This document shows positions 52,608 through 60,149 of a DNA stretch of 64,000 nt, piece by piece. Every line of letters starts with the position of its first letter. The first letter of the stretch is position 1. The notes below the pieces were generated by a model. That model had not been told where the DNA came from. It worked only from the letters and a program-made list of their open reading frames with translations, and made no database searches. Origin of the DNA: UBA2040 sp002384725 (GTDB taxonomy: Bacteria > Bacteroidota > Bacteroidia > Flavobacteriales_D > Crocinitomicaceae). A program made the position numbers and the translations under genes. Location of the stretch: assembly GCA_963926475.1 (NCBI GenBank), contig CAWUXE010000016.1:124001-188000 (forward strand). Reading direction: 5' to 3'.

Positions 52608-54365
52608 ATGGTACAATCGACAAAAACTACAACACCAACAAATTATGGCGGTGTAATTTCTTTAACTTCAGTATTCTTCTTCTGGGGATTTATTGCCGCT
52701 GGGAATAGTGTTTTTATCCCGTTTTGCAAGAATTATTTTAGTTTGGATCAGTTTCAAAGTCAGCTAATCGATTTTGCATTTTATTCGGCTTATTATTTGG
52801 GAGCACTGGCTTTGTTTGTTTTTGGCAGTATCACAGGAAAAGAACTAGTGGGCTCTTGGGGATACAAGAAAAGCATAGTTTACGGCCTGCTTTTCTCGGC
52901 ATTGGGAGCAGGAGCCATGATTTTAAGCGTGAATGGAAACTCTTTTTCAGGCATGTTATTAGGTCTATTTATTGTTGCTTTGGGTTTCTCCTTACAACAG
53001 ACTTCGGCCAATCCGTTTATGATAGCCCTCGGTAATGAATCGACAGGGAGCAGTAGAATCAATCTTGGTGGAGGAATTAATAGTTTGGGAACAACAATTG
53101 GTCCATTGATCGTAGCGCTAGCCCTATTTGGTACAGCTGGCGCCTTGAGCGATGAAGATATTGCAGGATTAAGCTTGAGTAAAGTAATTATTCTTTACAG
53201 TTGCGTTGGACTATTATTCTTAGGAATTGCTGTAATGTTTGGTTTTTCGAAACGAGTGCCCTCAGGAATTCGAGAGGAAAAAACAGAGAAAGCAGGCAAA
53301 GCCATGGGGATATTGTTAGTGATAACGGGATTGTTGTTTATATGTTTTGCCCCTGTTTTTGGTTCGTACAGAAGTGAGGAAGCCAAACAATTGGTAGAAT
53401 TAAATCACGATATGGAATTGGCAATACTGGATGCGCAAGGAGAACCCTTAAAGGATTTTACACCACTCCAGATTGAGCTTCAAATGGATATTCAAAACAC
53501 AATTGAAGAAATAAAGGTACCTCTAGAGGAGAAAAGAATGCTTTGGTTATTGGGTGGTTTGGCCGTGATTTTGGCCGGAATTGCCTATGCTTCGATCAAA
53601 GGGAGTTCGGAAAAGAAAGGCTGGGGCGCCATGCAATATCCACAATTGACTTTGGGAATGCTGGCTATTTTCATATATGTTGGAGTTGAAGTTGCCGTGG
53701 GAAGTAATTTAGGGGAACTCATGAAAAAACCATCCTTCGGTGGATTATCTGCATCTGAAATCGCACCTTATGTGGCCATGTTTTGGGGAAGTTTAATGAT
53801 AGGACGTTGGACGGGTGCCATCAATGCATTTGATCTAGAACAAAAGACAAAAAATATCCTTCGATTTGTTGTGCCACTCGTTGCTTTTGGAATAGTATTG
53901 GCTTTGAGTTCCGCGTCTGGTTATGATGTGAGCGCATTGTATTGGTATGTACTGTGTGTTTTTGTGCAGATAGCAGCATTCTTTTACACCAATGATAAAC
54001 CGGCAAAAACCTTGTTGACCTTTGGTGGTTTAGGCGTGATTGCAACCTGTTTTGGTGTATTTGGAAGCGGAGTTGTGGCAATTTACGGAGTGCTTTCCGC
54101 GGGATTATTCCTCTCGATTATGTGGCCTTGTATATTCTCATTATCCTTAGCTGGATTGGGGAAATACCAAGCACAAGGTTCCGCTTTCTTGGTGATGATG
54201 ATTTTAGGAGGAGGAATTATTCCACCAATTCAAGGGAAATTAGCCGATATTATTGACATACAATGGTCATATCTGGTTTCTGTAGCTTGCTTTGTATTCT
54301 TGGCTTGGTTCGCATATCGTGTTAGAGGTATTTTGAAAAGTCAGAATGTTTCTTTTGATGAGTAG
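52608..54365 (+). CDS. Sugar MFS transporter (FucP-like) with enlarged centre
   Basis: A 585-residue member of the FucP/GluP family of sugar-proton symporters. The N-half has FFFWGFIAAGNSVFIPFCKNYF and the family stretch LGFSLQQTSANPFMIALG; the C-half ends in a standard helix set (LSIMWPCIFSLSLAGLG). Normal members are about 410-450 residues. The extra length is in the middle: two more hydrophobic helices (about 226-246 and 309-328) enclose a polar, Glu-rich loop of about 60 residues, giving some 14 predicted helices. The substrate is unknown. Direct repeats upstream suggest regulation. Confidence 0.87.
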   Translation: MVQSTKTTTPTNYGGVISLTSVFFFWGFIAAGNSVFIPFCKNYFSLDQFQSQLIDFAFYSAYYLGALALFVFGSITGKELVGSWGYKKSIVYGLLFSALGAGAMILSVNGNSFSGMLLGLFIVALGFSLQQTSANPFMIALGNESTGSSRINLGGGINSLGTTIGPLIVALALFGTAGALSDEDIAGLSLSKVIILYSCVGLLFLGIAVMFGFSKRVPSGIREEKTEKAGKAMGILLVITGLLFICFAPVFGSYRSEEAKQLVELNHDMELAILDAQGEPLKDFTPLQIELQMDIQNTIEEIKVPLEEKRMLWLLGGLAVILAGIAYASIKGSSEKKGWGAMQYPQLTLGMLAIFIYVGVEVAVGSNLGELMKKPSFGGLSASEIAPYVAMFWGSLMIGRWTGAINAFDLEQKTKNILRFVVPLVAFGIVLALSSASGYDVSALYWYVLCVFVQIAAFFYTNDKPAKTLLTFGGLGVIATCFGVFGSGVVAIYGVLSAGLFLSIMWPCIFSLSLAGLGKYQAQGSAFLVMMILGGGIIPPIQGKLADIIDIQWSYLVSVACFVFLAWFAYRVRGILKSQNVSFDE

Positions 54366-54460
54366 TAATTGGAGGGGCGATTGAATTTGTTTGTGAATTG
54401 AGGATGAAAGCGAACTCATAACTATCTGAACATCAAGAGAATTTTGAAATTTTTGTAATC

Positions 54461-54480
54461 TTAAAATTCGCGAATTTTAA
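54461..54480. promoter_or_regulatory. Perfect 20-bp palindrome TTAAAATTCG-CGAATTTTAA
   Basis: A perfect palindrome in the 232-bp gap between the sugar transporter and the cytochrome c peroxidase gene, 107 bp before the promoter at 54587. It is a good candidate operator for a dimeric regulator, or a small cruciform; no known regulator motif is recognised. The rest of the gap is featureless. Confidence 0.4.
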
Positions 54481-54586
54481 AGAGAAAATGTTGTTTGGAA
54501 TTCCAATAACCCAAAACCGCAGACTATCTACCGCGACTGATAATTTTTTAGACAACTTCACATTTGAAAAACTAACTCAATTATCC

Positions 54587-54594
54587 TATTTTTG
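54587..54594 (+). promoter_or_regulatory. Promoter -7 element TATTTTTG for cytochrome c peroxidase gene
   Basis: Exact TAnnTTTG match, 3 nt (AAG) before the ATG at 54598. It decides the start: a TTG at 54592 lies inside the element. Confidence 0.55.
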
Positions 54595-54597
54595 AAG

Positions 54598-55590
54598 ATG
54601 CGCATCCTGATTATTCTCCTAGTTCTCCTTTCTCTATCAAGTTTGACCATCATTAAGCTTAAAAACTCAAATGGAGTATTTAAACGCCTCCCTACTTATT
54701 TCCCGAAAATGGATATTCCAGAAGGCAACAAAATCACAAAATCAAGAGTCGCTTTAGGCAAAAAACTCTTTTTTGATAAAAGATTATCCATTGATGGAAC
54801 TATTGCGTGCAATACTTGTCATCATCCAGCGATGGCTTTTGCAGATAACCAAGCAATTACTCCTGGGGTCCAAGGGCGATTGGGAACTCGGAATGCTCCG
54901 ACCTTGACAAATGTGGGCTTCAACTCAACTTATTTATTCGACGGGTTTTTGGAAACTTTGGAAAAACAAGCCATTGTTCCCATCGAAGAGCATGCTGAAA
55001 TGGCCTTCAATATTGTTGAAATTACCAAGCGATTGAAATCTGTTCCCGAATACCAAAAGTTAGCGCAAAAAGCATACAAAAGAGACCTGGATCCGTATGT
55101 AATTACTCGAGCATTAGGAACATTTCAGAGAACATTGGTTAGCTACCAATCTAAATACGATTTGTCCTTGAAAAACAAAGAAAAGTTGAGTGAATCAGAA
55201 AGAAAAGGGAAAGATTTATTTTTCAATACGCTGCATTGTACGCAATGTCACAACGGGTTCAATTTCACCGATTTTTCGACAAAAAACAATGGTCTTTATC
55301 CAGTTTATCCAGATTCTGGACGAATGCGTGTTACTAAATTAGAAACAGATAGAGATTTGTTTAAAGTCCCCACTTTGCGCAATATAGGATTGACAGCACC
55401 TTATATGCACGATGGAAGCGTTAAAACGCTCGATGAAGTAATCAGACATTATGAATCAGGGGGCTTTCCAAATAAAAACAAAAGTCCTCACCTGAAACCT
55501 TTTGTGCTTTCAGATGAGGACAGAAAAAATTTAATTTCCTTTTTAAACGCCTTGACAGATCAAAAATTTATTTATCGACATACCCATTAA
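54598..55590 (+). CDS. Dihaem cytochrome c peroxidase (CcpA/MauG family)
   Basis: A 330-residue periplasmic dihaem protein. It has an N-terminal signal or anchor helix (about 3-20) and two c-haem sites: C71-N-T-C74-H75 and C214-T-Q-C217-H218. The PTLTNVGFNSTYLFDGF stretch and the FKVPTLRNIGLTAPYMHDG block behind the second haem are family hallmarks. It reduces hydrogen peroxide or oxidises a partner protein, as in MauG. It converges on, and overlaps by 4 bp, the second dihaem gene on the other strand, so the two are paralogues in tail-to-tail order. There is no obvious lipobox. Confidence 0.93.
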   Translation: MRILIILLVLLSLSSLTIIKLKNSNGVFKRLPTYFPKMDIPEGNKITKSRVALGKKLFFDKRLSIDGTIACNTCHHPAMAFADNQAITPGVQGRLGTRNAPTLTNVGFNSTYLFDGFLETLEKQAIVPIEEHAEMAFNIVEITKRLKSVPEYQKLAQKAYKRDLDPYVITRALGTFQRTLVSYQSKYDLSLKNKEKLSESERKGKDLFFNTLHCTQCHNGFNFTDFSTKNNGLYPVYPDSGRMRVTKLETDRDLFKVPTLRNIGLTAPYMHDGSVKTLDEVIRHYESGGFPNKNKSPHLKPFVLSDEDRKNLISFLNALTDQKFIYRHTH

Positions 55591-56675
55591 AATGGGCTAG
55601 AAAAACGCTGATCGGTTAGAAATGAATGATCGGTCAAAGTCTTTAAGAAATTCACCAAATCTATTTTATCCTGAGCGTTGAGCATTAATCCAGAGAATTG
55701 TGTGTTTAAAATTGCGGGATCAACTGTAGAAGAACTTTGAATTCCAGCATTATAATGATCCACGACCTCTTCTAAAGTAGTCAATCGACCATCGTGCATA
55801 TATGGGAAAGTAACTTCAATGTTTCTGAGCGTTGGAACTTTAAATTTGGCCTTATCTGAAGCATTCAAGGTAACATTCATGTAGCCATCATCCAACATAT
55901 TCGCATCGATGTCCAATCCATTGTTCATGTACTGATCATTTTCGAAATTGCTTCCAGAATGACAATGTGCGCAATCTGCACCTGACAAATTAGGAAAACC
56001 AGGGTTGTATTCTGCAAAAAACAGTTGTCGTCCATGTTCTTCACTTGGTGTAAGAGAAGCTAAACCGGCCAGAAATCTATCGTATTTCGAATTTCCTGAA
56101 ACGAGCGTGAACATAAAGGCTTCCATGGCCAAACTCATTTTTTCTGAAGTGATTTCTTCTGTACCAAAGGCTCTTTTAAACTGGTCCTTATAAATTGTCT
56201 TTGCCGACAATTTGACCACGACATTCGGTAACGTTTCATGCATTTCAAGTACATCTTGAATTGGTTTTAAGCTTTGCTCGCGCAATGTTGCAGCCCGCCC
56301 ATCCCAAAAGAATCCATTTGAATTCCACGCCATATTGACAATTGCCATGGCTTGTCTTCCGCCTGGTAGTCCGTCTATTCCTATTGAGAATTGATTGATA
56401 TCTGAAAAAGCATTCGCTTGATTGTGACAACTTGCACAAGACATGGAGTTATCACCAGACAATGATTTTTCATAGAAAAGCATTCTGCCCAATTGCACTT
56501 TCGCTTTCGTTAAAGGATTGTCAGCAGGAAGATTGGGGGCAGCAAGAGTGTTGCCATAATCGAGGATATATGGTTCGGACTCTAAAAACACACCGTCAAT
56601 TCCACTGACTGATTTTTTACACGAAAAGGCGATTACAATTAAAACAAATGCAGAAAATAATATTCTGTAAATCAT
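55587..56675 (-). CDS. Dihaem MauG/MbnH-like cytochrome, partner of MbnP-like protein
   Basis: A 362-residue dihaem protein of the cytochrome c peroxidase/MauG family, with a lipoprotein-type signal (IAFSC, Cys19, then KK) and haem sites C80-A-S-C83-H84 and C235-A-H-C238-H239. The stretch MAWNSNGFFWDGRAATLREQ and the repeat FKVPTLRNIEVTFPYMHDG are typical. It lies 10 nt behind the MbnP-like gene on the same strand, the arrangement of MbnP-MbnH pairs, in which the dihaem enzyme oxidises a tryptophan of MbnP to form a copper site. Its 3' end overlaps the other dihaem gene by 4 bp. Confidence 0.88.
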   Translation of the reverse strand: MIYRILFSAFVLIVIAFSCKKSVSGIDGVFLESEPYILDYGNTLAAPNLPADNPLTKAKVQLGRMLFYEKSLSGDNSMSCASCHNQANAFSDINQFSIGIDGLPGGRQAMAIVNMAWNSNGFFWDGRAATLREQSLKPIQDVLEMHETLPNVVVKLSAKTIYKDQFKRAFGTEEITSEKMSLAMEAFMFTLVSGNSKYDRFLAGLASLTPSEEHGRQLFFAEYNPGFPNLSGADCAHCHSGSNFENDQYMNNGLDIDANMLDDGYMNVTLNASDKAKFKVPTLRNIEVTFPYMHDGRLTTLEEVVDHYNAGIQSSSTVDPAILNTQFSGLMLNAQDKIDLVNFLKTLTDHSFLTDQRFSSPF

Positions 56676-56685
56676 GTTTTAAGTT

Positions 56686-57645
56686 TTAGTTGTTCAAGAC
56701 CTTCTTCGAGAATAGTTTATCATTATTTTGATAAAAATCTAAAATGTAAAATCCTTTGTTTTTCAATGAGATATCCAATTTATTTTGACCATCAACCAAG
56801 ACATGTTCTTGAATCAATTTTCCTGTTAGGTCAAATATCTTGATGCTATTTCCAATAAAATTGACAGGTGTAGAAATCGTAAGTGATCCATTCGAAGGAA
56901 TTGGATAAACACTTGTGTTCTCCGCAATGCTTTCTATCAAACCAGCCAAACTGGCGCTAGGTGAATAGACATAGTTTTTGAAATTTGCTATCATCACAGC
57001 TGCTTCTTGATTTTCGCCATGCACAACAACCCCTTGTGAAATATTGACATTCTCTAATGCACGATTGTAATCCGCATCAACATTGACGAAATATTCGCCA
57101 TTGAATAAATTTCCAACAGCCATTACTGTAGTTTCGTAGTAATTTGCATCACCTAAACCGTGCAACTCTGTAGTTTGATTCATTGCAGTTCCCGTTTTCC
57201 CTTCCAAAGCGATAAAACGGTAACCAGATGTCCAGCCCCAATGCATAGATGGTGATTGAAATGAAAGAGGTGTACCAGACGGTTGAACAGAAGGATCTTG
57301 ATGGTTTACAGGAGTGTGTACGCCAATGTGAAATTTGATTCCTTCAATGTTTGTAACGTTATAAGAACCCAATGCGATGGAAGTTTGTTCATTCGCTTTC
57401 ACGATTGCTACAACTGAACTTGGCACCGTTGTGATCATTCCTCCGTCATGGATAATTGTGAACTTCGTCATATAGTATTCCATACGCGTCAGTTTAAAAT
57501 TACCGTTCGACATATTGTTTTGCGAAGGTTGATTGTAAGCAAAATCTGCTGTACCAAGTTTGTGGTAAATATTCAAGTTTACTGGGGTTTGACTGAATCC
57601 GCTGAATGCGAAAGTCATTAATAGCGATGTATAAAGGGCTTTCAT
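56686..57645 (-). CDS. MbnP-like copper protein with T9SS sorting domain
   Basis: A 319-residue secreted protein starting at the ATG at 57645 (a TTG at 57663 gives no better start). A signal peptide ends near FSQ19. The domain at about 22-225 matches the MbnP family: KLTRMEYYMTKFTI, IEGIKFHIGVHTPVNH, and the diagnostic FQSPSMHWGWTSGYRFI with Trp136 and Trp138. MbnP binds copper through a kynurenine made from a tryptophan by its MbnH partner. Unlike the methanotroph protein it ends in a type A T9SS domain from about 245 (SVYPIPSNGSLTIS), so it is probably exported to the cell surface. The MbnH-like gene follows after 10 nt. Confidence 0.85.
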   Translation of the reverse strand: MKALYTSLLMTFAFSGFSQTPVNLNIYHKLGTADFAYNQPSQNNMSNGNFKLTRMEYYMTKFTIIHDGGMITTVPSSVVAIVKANEQTSIALGSYNVTNIEGIKFHIGVHTPVNHQDPSVQPSGTPLSFQSPSMHWGWTSGYRFIALEGKTGTAMNQTTELHGLGDANYYETTVMAVGNLFNGEYFVNVDADYNRALENVNISQGVVVHGENQEAAVMIANFKNYVYSPSASLAGLIESIAENTSVYPIPSNGSLTISTPVNFIGNSIKIFDLTGKLIQEHVLVDGQNKLDISLKNKGFYILDFYQNNDKLFSKKVLNN

Positions 57646-57800
57646 GATAATTTTTTTTTGCAAGTTAATAATTTAAGCACAATAACCCATTATCCTGAAC
57701 AAAGAATCAGATGTAGCAAATCCGAATCAAATGATGTAGTTGGAGTAATTATTCCAGTTTTAGCGGATAAAATTATTCAATTAGGATTGTTTATGATTCT

Positions 57801-57902
57801 TCACTCGCCGCAATCCTCACACCCCTTCTTCGGCTTTCGAAACCGAAAAAACAAGGAAGCAAGTGCTCCAACCAATAATAGAATGGCGATTATTTCCTGC
57901 AT
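57801..57902 (-). CDS. FeoB-associated Cys-tailed mini-protein
   Basis: A 33-residue protein. One transmembrane helix (QEIIAILLLVGALASLFF) is followed by a basic stretch (RFRKPKKG) and the ending CEDCGE, with CxxC. This fits the FeoB-associated Cys-rich membrane proteins that often follow feoB. Its ATG (57900-57902) starts 1 nt after the feoB stop, so it is part of the feo operon. A role in FeoB assembly, or as a small metal-handling partner, is assumed. The gap 57646-57800 behind it shows nothing else. Confidence 0.8.
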   Translation of the reverse strand: MQEIIAILLLVGALASLFFRFRKPKKGCEDCGE

Positions 57903-57903
57903 C

Positions 57904-59817
57904 TTAAGATAAGATTTGATACGTTATCCATGCTGCAAGATAAGCAATTACGCCCATACTGACCAATTGCAAAATCGGCCATTTCCACGAATTGGTTTCT
58001 TTCTTCACTACAGCAACGGTTGCCATACATTGAAGGGCGTAAACATAAAACACCATCAAAGAAACACCTGTCGCTAAAGTATAAACAGGTTGACCACTCT
58101 TAAAGGTTTGGCTTCGCATTTTATCCAACAAAGTCTTTGAGTTTTCGTCGGAATCATGCACAGAATAGATAGTCGCCATTGTTCCGACAAAAACTTCACG
58201 CGCGGCAAAAGAGGCAATTAATCCTATCCCAATTTTCCAATCGTAACCTAATGGACGAAGAACGGGTTCAATCGTTTGCCCCATTATTCCGATGTATGAA
58301 TTCTCCAATCTCAATGCGGCCAATTCTCCTTCGTTTTCGACTGTTGTACCAAAAGCTTCAGCTTCCAAAGCAGAAACGTGGCCTTTTGGACCATACGAGG
58401 CGGTAAACCAAATTAAAATGGAAATTGTAAGGATAATTTTACCTGCATCGAAAACGAAACTTCGAGTTTTCGCCCACATCGTAACGATAACATTTCCCCA
58501 TCGAGGACCTTTATAGGGGGGTAGTTCAAGAAGTAAGAAACTTTTGTCTTTGCTTTTGATAAACATTTTCATAACCACTGCCATCAACAAAGCGGAAACC
58601 AATCCCAAAAGGTAAAGACCCAATAAAACCAATCCCTGAAGATTGATGAATCCTAAAACTTCTTTGTCTGGGATAACAATTGCAATCAGTACAGTATAAA
58701 CAGGTATTCGAGCGCTACAACTCATCAGCGGAGCAACGAAAATGGTAATTAAACGCTCTTTCCAGTTCGCAATTGTTCGCGCCGCCATAATCCCAGGAAT
58801 GGCACACGCCAAGGAAGAAATTAAGGGTACAACGCTTCGGCCATTTAATCCCAAAGGCCTCATTAATCTATCCATTAGAAAAATAACGCGCGATAAATAC
58901 CCCGTTTCTTCTAATACCCCGAGGAAGAAAAATAGCAGGGCGATTTGAGGAATGAATATGAGGACTCCGCCAATTCCAGGTAAAATTCCGTCGGAGAGCA
59001 ATTCGGTTAAGACACCTGGCGGTAGATTGTTGTGCAATGCTTCAGTTATCCAACTGAACCCCATATCTATCCAATCCATTGGGTAACTGGCCAAGGCAAA
59101 AACACTTTGAAAAATGATAAAAAGCACCAAAATGAAAATACCATATCCCAAAACAGGGTGGGCAAACCCTTTGTCTAAAATAAAACGATCTCGGTTGTCT
59201 TTTTCACGCGTTTGACAAGCTTCAACTAAACTTTCAATTTTATTTCTTCTGTTTAAAGTATCGGTATTTTGTTCTTCAGCGTCCGCTCTAAAAGGGAAAA
59301 CGGTTTTAGTTTTAGACTCAAAAGAAATTGATTTTATTGCCTCCAACAAACGCTTTTTTCCTAGTCCAACTCGAGCATTCATTTCAATGATTTGCATATC
59401 AGGATAAGCAGCTGAAAGTTTGTCTAAGTCCGTTTTTAATCCAGCTCGAGAAGAAACATCGGCCATGTTTAGTACCAGAATATTCGGTATATTCAGTTCA
59501 TATATTTGATCAAAAAGCAAGAGATTACGCTCTAAATTCGATGAATCAACAACCGTGATGATCGCATTTGGATGAGCATCATGTTCTGAATTAGAAAGCA
59601 CATCCATCACAATTTGTTCTTCACCACTGTTCGGAAAAAGGCTATATACACCAGGGAAATCAATCATTTGATAATCCGGAGCGCCATTAATTTTTCCAGA
59701 TTTTAATTCAACTGTGACTCCCGTAAAATTCCCCACCTTTTGGTTGAGACCAGTCATCAAATTGAAAACGGAACTTTTGCCTGTATTTGGATTGCCGAGT
59801 ATGGCGATTTTCTTCAT
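57904..59817 (-). CDS. feoB: Ferrous iron transporter FeoB
   Basis: FeoB moves Fe2+ through the inner membrane and has an N-terminal GTPase domain. The 637-residue protein has G1 ILGNPNTGKSSVFNL (about 6-20), G2 around GNFTGVTV, G3 DFPGVYS, and G4 NMAD (about 116-119), a short soluble helix region, and two Gate domains with many helices from about 220. Typical FeoB proteins have 700-770 residues, so this is a compact form. It starts 1 nt after the feoA stop and is followed by the Cys-tailed mini-protein: feoA-feoB-mini. Confidence 0.96.
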   Translation of the reverse strand: MKKIAILGNPNTGKSSVFNLMTGLNQKVGNFTGVTVELKSGKINGAPDYQMIDFPGVYSLFPNSGEEQIVMDVLSNSEHDAHPNAIITVVDSSNLERNLLLFDQIYELNIPNILVLNMADVSSRAGLKTDLDKLSAAYPDMQIIEMNARVGLGKKRLLEAIKSISFESKTKTVFPFRADAEEQNTDTLNRRNKIESLVEACQTREKDNRDRFILDKGFAHPVLGYGIFILVLFIIFQSVFALASYPMDWIDMGFSWITEALHNNLPPGVLTELLSDGILPGIGGVLIFIPQIALLFFFLGVLEETGYLSRVIFLMDRLMRPLGLNGRSVVPLISSLACAIPGIMAARTIANWKERLITIFVAPLMSCSARIPVYTVLIAIVIPDKEVLGFINLQGLVLLGLYLLGLVSALLMAVVMKMFIKSKDKSFLLLELPPYKGPRWGNVIVTMWAKTRSFVFDAGKIILTISILIWFTASYGPKGHVSALEAEAFGTTVENEGELAALRLENSYIGIMGQTIEPVLRPLGYDWKIGIGLIASFAAREVFVGTMATIYSVHDSDENSKTLLDKMRSQTFKSGQPVYTLATGVSLMVFYVYALQCMATVAVVKKETNSWKWPILQLVSMGVIAYLAAWITYQILS

Positions 59818-59818
59818 C

Positions 59819-60049
59819 TTATAGTTTGTCTACGAGAACTTGAAGTGCCTCTTCGGGACGAAGTGATACTAAGGTTTGTCCCATTCTTACGGCCATTGGG
59901 CCATTGAAAGGAGCGCGAAGAGAAACTTCGATCGACTTGCCTCGCATAAACCCTAGCGCCAACAAAGCAGTATGGTTATCTCCAGTGCTTAAACCAGAAA
60001 TTGTGGCCTTGTCGCCTACCTTTAAATCGGAAAGATTGAATCCTATCAT
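59819..60049 (-). CDS. feoA: Ferrous iron transport protein FeoA
   Basis: FeoA is a small SH3-like cytoplasmic protein that assists FeoB. From the ATG at 60049 it has 76 residues, with LSDLKVGDKATISGL at the start, ALGFMRGKSIEVSLRAPF in the middle and MAVRMGQTLVSLRPEEA near the end. A longer frame reaches 60082, but a promoter element (60057-60064) lies in the extension, so I chose the internal ATG. It leads the feo operon and precedes feoB by 1 nt. Confidence 0.94.
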   Translation of the reverse strand: MIGFNLSDLKVGDKATISGLSTGDNHTALLALGFMRGKSIEVSLRAPFNGPMAVRMGQTLVSLRPEEALQVLVDKL

Positions 60050-60056
60050 CGAGTAA

Positions 60057-60064
60057 CAAAAGTA
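60057..60064 (-). promoter_or_regulatory. Promoter -7 element TACTTTTG for feoA-feoB
   Basis: Exact TAnnTTTG match on the minus strand, 7 nt before the feoA ATG, so a leader of only about 3 nt is predicted. A short inverted repeat CCCT-AAAAA-AGGG lies upstream at 60089-60101. No Fur-box-like site was recognised. Confidence 0.55.
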
Positions 60065-60149
60065 CGAAGAACTCAAAAACAAACCCTACCCTAAAAAAGG
60101 GATTTTACACCTTAAATTGGTTTAGTGACTTTTTTAACTTTAAACGACT

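Noticed and set aside
60050..60082. Longer feoA start
   Set aside because: A promoter element (60057-60064) lies inside the extension; the internal ATG gives the usual FeoA N-terminus.
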